Positions 58,051 to 64,000 of a stretch of 64,000 nt of DNA are shown here, piece by piece. Origin of the DNA: Odontomyia ornata (lineage: Eukaryota > Arthropoda > Insecta > Diptera > Stratiomyidae); contig OZ017738.1 of NCBI GenBank assembly GCA_963969285.1, positions 36,509,499-36,573,498 of the forward strand, written 5' to 3'. The notes beneath the pieces are model-generated. The model worked only from the letters and a program-made list of their open reading frames with translations. It did no database searches and had not been told where the DNA came from. Position 1 is the stretch's first letter; each line of letters opens with the position of its first letter. Position numbers and translations under genes: made by a program.

Positions 58051-61000
58051 GTAAGTCAAAACTGTGATTCCCATTATTCAATTTAATTTCAGTAAATAAA
58101 ATTATTTTAATATATGAAGATGGAAAAACTTTTATAAAATTTTTATTTTAAATAAAATTAAAAAGTTATGAAAATTACTTAACATCTAAATTGAGATCAT
58201 GCTGATGCATTGAAGGCAGAGTTAGCATCTGATGAGAACTTCATGCATTTCTCCTAGTAATTTAATAGTTACTTGTAAACATCATTTGCGCTGAAATAAA
58301 GAGATAGCTGCTAGTTTTGTGAGCTAATCCTTCCAAATTTTGATTGATTGATTGAAATTAATCAAAGTTACCAAAACTTACAAGTTCATTTTAATTGGTA
58401 AAGTTAGTCCGCATAAAAGAAATGATACCTTGCTTCGTGAGTATTTAAATACAACATTTATAAACCAAAATAATTTTAATAGCATATACATTCAAAAAGA
58501 GCTACGGGATTAATTGAAATCATAAGCGCATGATTTAATTTCCAATTGAAATATTAGATTGAGAGTGAAGTTTAAAGGGCAAGTTTATCTAAAAATGTAA
58601 GGTATATAAAAAAAAAAAAAAAATCCGCATTTTCGCGGGCCCATAATTAGAACATAATAAAAAATAGCGATGAATGCGAATGCACAATATTTTGCAGGAA
58701 ATTTAATAAGCTTTAATCATAATCTAAAGTACAGTATTTAATTTAGTAACATACTTATTTTACCCAAACTTGACTGCGCAACAGCTAAAATGTGTCTTAT
58801 AGTCACCTGTAATAAAATAAAATCAGTAGAATATGAAGCAAAAAATTTTACTCATTTTGATTTAGTCACGCTGGAATGCCGTCACAACCATGGTAGCCAT
58901 GGCAGTTGCAGACCTTAAAAAGATAGCTGAAGATTACTTGATCCCTGGGTGGCATATTGGCGCTACCTAACGCGCAGTCGTGTCGTCGGTCTTCCGGGCG
59001 TCCCTCAGAGCAATAAGAAAATGGAGGGGACAGTCCCATACAAAGTATATGGGAAGAGATGAGAGCCACATTTCGTGTCGGGCTGTCGAACTGGTATGAG
59101 TTGGCTCTCTTGAACTCTCTTTCGTGTCGTTATGTCAAAGTTGATCTTTGGTCGTGCTTCAACTACAACAGTGCAGTAGGAAAAATTTGCTTATGGGGGC
59201 TTATTTAAACAATTTCCAAATCACACTTCCTTCATTTTTGTGCATCGTATTAATAGAATATTTTCATAATTAGATAAAATATAGATTGAAGCCGCAAATA
59301 CTTTAAAATTAAGAGGGCAGATAAGAGTTACAAATATAGAATTATGAATGGCTGCTCAACGAAAGCCTTGACTCCGTCAAATTCAAAATCGCTGTATCTA
59401 ATCAATCTTTATAAATAACTTTGTTTATTTGATATCCGCAGGCCAATCCTCTTTTTTCTTTAAAAGCCGTCGGGCCTTGCTTAGTTGTGTGAGCAGATGC
59501 GTTTCGACTACTTTGAGTCATCTTCAGTGTCTGAAGATGACTCAAAGTAGTCGAAACGCGTCTGCTCACACAACTAAGTAAGGCCCGACGGCTTTTAAAG
59601 AAAAAAAAAATCTTTATAAACTTTACAAAAACAAATCAAACTTAAAAATATTTAAAAAAACCCAAAAATTTAATGGCCTACATTCCTCTCTAAATTTAAG
59701 CGATAATAAGTCAAAAATTCGTCAAAGACGACACCAAATTTTATTAATAGAAATTATTATCTTTGATACATCAATTGGAAATAGCAGAAAAAATCAACGA
59801 AGACTATTCAAAAATTAAATATAATACTGTGAGAACAACAAAATTCTGACTATCTAAAAGTGTATGAACCTAATTCTAATGGAATTTTGTCAAAAAAATT
59901 TTACCTTATTTTATGGTAACATATGTAACCTGGACTTTCAAACTTGACTCTTGTTGTAATATCATTTCCTAGCAGCTATATACTCCATCTGATTGTATTT
60001 ATATTTCTAATAAGAGTCAACATCATCAATTGAAACTGTATTTCGAAAGTAAAATTCAGTTAACTGGGTCAAATAAGCTGCCTATTATTAAAACAAAAAC
60101 GGAATGGATTAACAAAGTCAATTTAAATTCTTTTCTAATGAATTCAAAAATCAAGCATGAAATTTTCTTAACATTCATAAAATTTCAAACTTTGGCGCCA
60201 AATACGCCAACAACGTTTAACGATTTCCAGAACGCCCTTGTGTTTGATATAAAATAATTTTTACATTTGCTGGCAGCAATCTTATGCTCTTCGGTGGGAG
60301 CTGCACTCTCACCGTCGGTGGGGGTGTTTTCAGGAAGTTATCTTGCGTATAGCCCCACCATTTCTTATTGCTCTGAGGGGCGTCCTCTGCCCGAACTGAT
60401 CTTATATATATGAAAAGACTAAACTTAAGCATAATGGAGAGTATGAGAAAAACCATTTTGAGGAATGACCAATTTTTCACACACACTGGCATTATTGATA
60501 ACTAAATAACTTAATATTAGAAGACCACTTCTTTTAACTTAGTGTATCTACTTATCTAATTAAAACCAAACAAAATGAAAAGAAAAATGCATGGCCCGAT
60601 AGCTTTTCCAGAAAAAAAAGAAGAAGGCCCTGTTGTTTGAATTTCAAACTAACCCATAATGCAATCAAATAAAACAAAAAAAAACAAAAATTTACTAAAA
60701 GGAAACTTTGAAATCAAATTATGAATTAAGTCTAAATTAAACTTTAACTTTTACTAAATTGTTGCGCTGGCATACTGGAAGGGGGGAGAGCCACTGCAAA
60801 CTGTTTGTTTTTAACTTGTTATCAGAAAACTTTTAAAAAACTTCTAACTAATGATTACCACCAAGACCCACTCCTCCCCCTGTCAAGAGTTTATCAGCCG
60901 GCAATCGCCGTTGTTGATGCATCCCGTAAGAAAAACGCACAGGTGATGCTCCACAAGAGTAGATTACATGGTTCTCCTCAACTGTGAGCTTATCGATACT

Positions 61001-61620
61001 CGTATTATAGTCCTAACTGTCGCCATGCCAGCAACTAACCAATGCAGAATTGTTGATGTGAACAACGCACAGTTGGTCGCACCATTCAATGGCAAGGCAA
61101 GAATATGCCACTGAATAAAGTGAACAAGTTTTCGTTGTTGTTATTGCCACCAATTAAAAAAAAATACTCCAGGCTGGATATTTATTCATCAGCAACTTTT
61201 GGGTGTCTGCAATTTCACCCTTGATTGCTAAATATAAACAACAATGTCTGTTGACAATAGATTATCGAGGTCCAGCAGTATAAGTGGTAGATAGTTTTTA
61301 AAGGTACACAGAAGATGCAGCCATACAGTCTGATTTAGACCTTCATCGTGGACGGTTGTTCAGTGCGAATTGAAAACATATAGTGAAGTGATATAGTGAA
61401 CAAGTGTGTGTGTATGTATGAGTGTACATTGCACCATACAAACAGCGAGCCAGTTGAAGCGGAAAAGAGCCAGGTTCAATTCAAGATTCTTGGGTGAGTG
61501 TGTGTGTACTCGCTTTACTTAGATTTAGTTAGTTTGACGAACGGACATAAATACTTGGTTATCGGACTCGGGTAATCAACTCTGCTTGGTGCAGAACATT
61601 TTTAGACAGTGTTAGGCAGA
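58051..61620 (+). other. Nmdar1: Intron 1 of the Nmdar1-like gene (first part)
   Basis: Begins with GTAAGT. No exon encoding the next receptor segment was found before the window edge, so the intron is at least about 5.9 kb. It contains a retroposed hairpin (59404-59620). It also contains an inverted pair of about 27 bp (58996-59024 and 60358-60393, sharing CCTCAGAGCAATAAGAAA in complement), and the 5' part of a Jockey LINE from somewhere near 61300. Confidence 0.65.
59404..59620 (+). mobile_element. Hairpin insertion with poly(A) and 12-bp target duplication
   Basis: AATCTTTATAAA occurs at 59404-59415 and 59609-59620. Between them lie a 36-nt lead, a hairpin with 76-nt arms (59452-59527 and 59531-59606, 3-nt loop) and an A run ending at the right repeat. 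The only two arm mismatches are G/T pairs, which would be G-U wobbles in RNA. Target duplication plus 3' poly(A) are the signs of LINE-driven retroposition. Confidence 0.8.
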
Positions 61621-63053
61621 ATGGAGGGGACGATGGGACCTGGACATGACCCAACGGACCAGCAAAATGTATTATTTCTCGAGCAATTTAGAAAATTGCA
61701 GAACCAACTAGATCAGGTTCTCAAGGAGCTTCAATTCACGAGAGAGTAGCTTCAGACCTCTCAACAACAACTGCTGAACGCTCAGGCCGAACTTGCGGAA
61801 CAACGCACCAAAAATGACGAGCTCTTACTGAAGCTCGTAGAGAAAACGTCGCCCAAAAAGGGTACGAAAAAACGGAGGTTGTTGAACTCCCCGACTCCCT
61901 CGACCTCCTCAGAAGAGGAAAAACAAGAATCGGTGGAATCGGTTTCCGATGAAGAAATGGAGAAGGAACTCTGTGAAGAGGAGGCAGAGGAGGAACCGGA
62001 AGAAGGGGCATTTCCAACCCTTCCTCCCCCAAAACCCGCTGTCAGTTTCCCAGAAATGAGGATAATCCCCAAACCTGAACCTCCGACATCTTCAGTTCCC
62101 ATCAATCCCTCTCCCACAAAACCAGAACAGGACAACGAACTGTACCGATTGTACTACGTGAATCCGAAAAATGGACGAACTTTTCGAAGACGCTACGTGA
62201 CAAAAACATAAAGTTTGTTTCGGCGAAACGTGTATACCTCGGTATACAGATAATACCACAGACTACAACTGACCACCGACAGATGACGAAACTATTGACC
62301 GAACTAAAACTTCAATACCACACGTACTATCTGCCGGAAGACAAAAAACTAAATGTGGTCCTTCGTGGATTACATGGCCTCACCTGTGAGGAAATTAAGG
62401 AAGACCTCGAACTACAAGGCTTTCACCCATTTGAAGTTTTCTTCATTAAATTGCAAAATGGTCCATCAAGACTTGTCAAAGTCCTCCTCCCAAAGGAGGA
62501 AACTTCTATCTTTAATATAACCGCGGTTTGCCATCTGATCTGCAAGGTGGAAGCTTTGAAACCTAGAAAAGGTCTATCGATGTGTCACAACTGCCAACAA
62601 TTTGATCATTCCTCGGGCAATTGTCATGCACAGGCGCGGTGCGTTAAATGTGATGGCATGCATCACCACAAATAATGTGTCAAGGTGAAAGATGACACAC
62701 CGAAATGTGTCAACTGTAAAGGAGAGCATCCGGCCAACTACGGGGGTTGTCCAAAAAATCCCAATAATATGAGGAAGACGTTTGCACAGATAGCTGCACA
62801 GCAAACCCCCAACACAAACACAAGCTTACTCACAACCGCAAAAACGAACAACATCACAACACCAACAGACAAAACACAATTCACCAAAAAACAACCACAA
62901 ACAACACACAACACTTTCACTCCACCAGACATGGGACAATTCTTCGCCTCAATGCAATCTCAGTTTCAGCTGATGATGCAAGATATGATGGCGAAGATGT
63001 TACAGGGAATGTTCTCTGCCCAAAACATGACACCAAACACAAATAAACGATAA
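61621..63053 (+). pseudogene. Jockey-clade LINE ORF1 (gag-like)
   Basis: Starts at the ATG at 61621. It has a coiled-coil N-terminus (FLEQFRKLQNQLDQVLKEL) broken by TAG at 61747-61749, an acidic/proline-rich stretch, a frameshift near 62150-62200, then an RNA-binding-like domain (LNVVLRGLHGLTCEEIKEDL). Three zinc knuckles follow: CHNCQQFDHSSGNC, CVKCDGMHHHK[stop]C and CVNCKGEHPANYGGC. The second knuckle is split by TAA at 62673-62675. The low-complexity C-terminus ends at TAA 63051-63053, overlapping the next ATG. It would bind element RNA. Confidence 0.85.
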
Positions 63054-64000
63054 TGGGTCCAGTGAATCACATTTCCATGCTCACGTGGAATGCAAATTCC
63101 TTGCTTCCGAAGGTTGGAGAGTTTAAACAATTTATACTTGATTATAAATTTGATATGATACTGCTCCAAGAAACCTTCCTGAAGCCCAGGATTCGTCTCC
63201 ACATCCCCAACTACATACTGTACAGAAACGACAGAATGACTGGTAGGGGAGGTGGAACATCCATTCTCGTGAGAAGAAATGTGAATCGCCACATAATTAC
63301 AACACCACAAATGCAACGAGCAGAAGCCACCGCCATTAAAGTGCAAACGCCTGCCTTCGAATTTATCGTGATTTCTTTGTACAACCCCCCCAACAACAAA
63401 CACCTAGCCCAAGACCTTGCTTCTCTCTTCAGCCTCGAAGGCCCAGTCCTGGTAATAGGCGACTTCAATGCATATCATCAACAATGGGGAGCTGTGAGAA
63501 GAAATCAAGCAGGGACTGAGCTAAGTAGATTCATCACAAACATTGAAGGTAGCCTGCATATCCCCGATGAACCAACCTCTCGAGAATTCCATCAAAATAT
63601 AAGAATCAGGGTCCTCAATGAGCTCTCCTCAGACCACCAACCAGTTCACTTCTTAATAGAGGACGTTTTTATAGACGAACCTTTAAAAGTCAAGAAGACC
63701 ATAAATTGGAAGGCTTTCCAAGACTGGCTGGCAAACGAAAGTTTCACCCAAGAATTAAACACAGCTAGCGACGTCGAAAAAGTTATTCAAGAAATAACAG
63801 AGAAGATTAAACAGGCAAAAGAGGACCACACAGTCACAACTTCGGCAAGGGAACACAACCCCTATGAACTCCCTCAGGATATAAAAAACTTGATTAGGAG
63901 GAAGAACCAAGCCCGAAGAAGAGCTAGGAGCACGGGTGATCCTGGACTTAGAACGAAAGCCAACCAATTAACAAACAAAATCCGAAATCAAATCCACGAA
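63053..64000 (+). pseudogene. Jockey-clade LINE ORF2, endonuclease (continues past edge)
   Basis: Frame open to the window end. The endonuclease motifs are LTWNANSLLPKV, ILLQETFLKP, GRGGGTSILVRR, SLYNPPNN, VIGDFNAYHQQWG and SDHQPVHF. Between PDEPTSREF (about 63580) and IRVLNELSSDHQP (about 63605) the segment that normally holds a further conserved Asp motif is missing, a small in-frame deletion that should disable nicking. The linker to RT follows (KNLIRRKNQARRRARSTGD). ORF2 starts with TAATG, sharing its A with the ORF1 stop. The RT lies beyond the window. Confidence 0.85.

Noticed and set aside
58866..59069. Minus-strand 67-codon frame with several cysteines
   Set aside because: The cysteine spacing fits no known domain, and the DNA looks like part of a dispersed repeat.
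61621..64000. Host gene with CCHC zinc knuckles
   Set aside because: The order of coiled coil, three knuckles, then an endonuclease in ORF2 is that of a Jockey-clade LINE, with premature stops.

Overview
This window is eukaryotic and almost certainly from an insect, probably a fly (Diptera). It is AT-rich, with no prokaryotic gene organisation. Nearly every protein-like signal comes from insect transposable elements. One host gene start is recognisable: the first coding exon of an NMDA-type glutamate receptor subunit 1 (Nmdar1-like) at 57886-58050 on the + strand, ending in a clean GTAAGT splice donor. Repeats carrying GTCC/GTCT-type microsatellites resemble the mini-me/DINE elements described in flies, which is the main support for Diptera. 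The species is not identifiable from the sequence alone.

Layout. 897-5792: a degraded hAT element with CCCGGGAA-type inverted ends, its transposase (minus strand) interrupted by a nested repeat, and a 68-bp-arm hairpin inside. 6612-12644: a complete but defective Ty3/Gypsy LTR retrotransposon on the minus strand with 4-bp ATAT target duplications; its reverse transcriptase has lost the YxDD box. 13100-17200: repeat families, a Gypsy integrase fragment and a first RTE-like LINE copy. 17791-25723: an errantivirus-like Gypsy element with nearly matching LTRs, gag, pol and a long env reading frame. Gag and pol are joined by a textbook -1 frameshift signal, while pol carries four breaks. 28000-33720: a broken-up R1-like LINE and a second RTE copy. 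36200-42040: a third RTE copy, a piggyBac remnant and hairpin/GTCY repeats. 44450-45420: a second R1 copy on the minus strand. 48859-52790: a decayed BEL/Pao element. Next come a Penelope-like RT fragment, another Gypsy RT fragment and an internally deleted mariner (55844-56641).

The region from about 57000 to the right edge belongs to the Nmdar1-like gene: a 5' untranslated region, exon 1, and a first intron that continues past the window. That intron holds a hairpin insertion with poly(A) and a 12-bp target duplication (59404-59620). It also holds a Jockey-clade LINE (61621 to the edge) in the same orientation as the host gene, whose ORF1 and ORF2 meet in a TAATG stop/start overlap.

The elements do not form a pathway; this is a repeat graveyard of differing ages next to a neuronal receptor gene. 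The most notable observations are the -1 frameshift signal, the retroposed hairpin with a hammerhead-like core, the intact env beside a broken pol, the catalytic-box losses in several reverse transcriptases, and the mariner derivative that keeps both protein ends. All assignments rest on reading translations and motifs by eye; no database search was possible.
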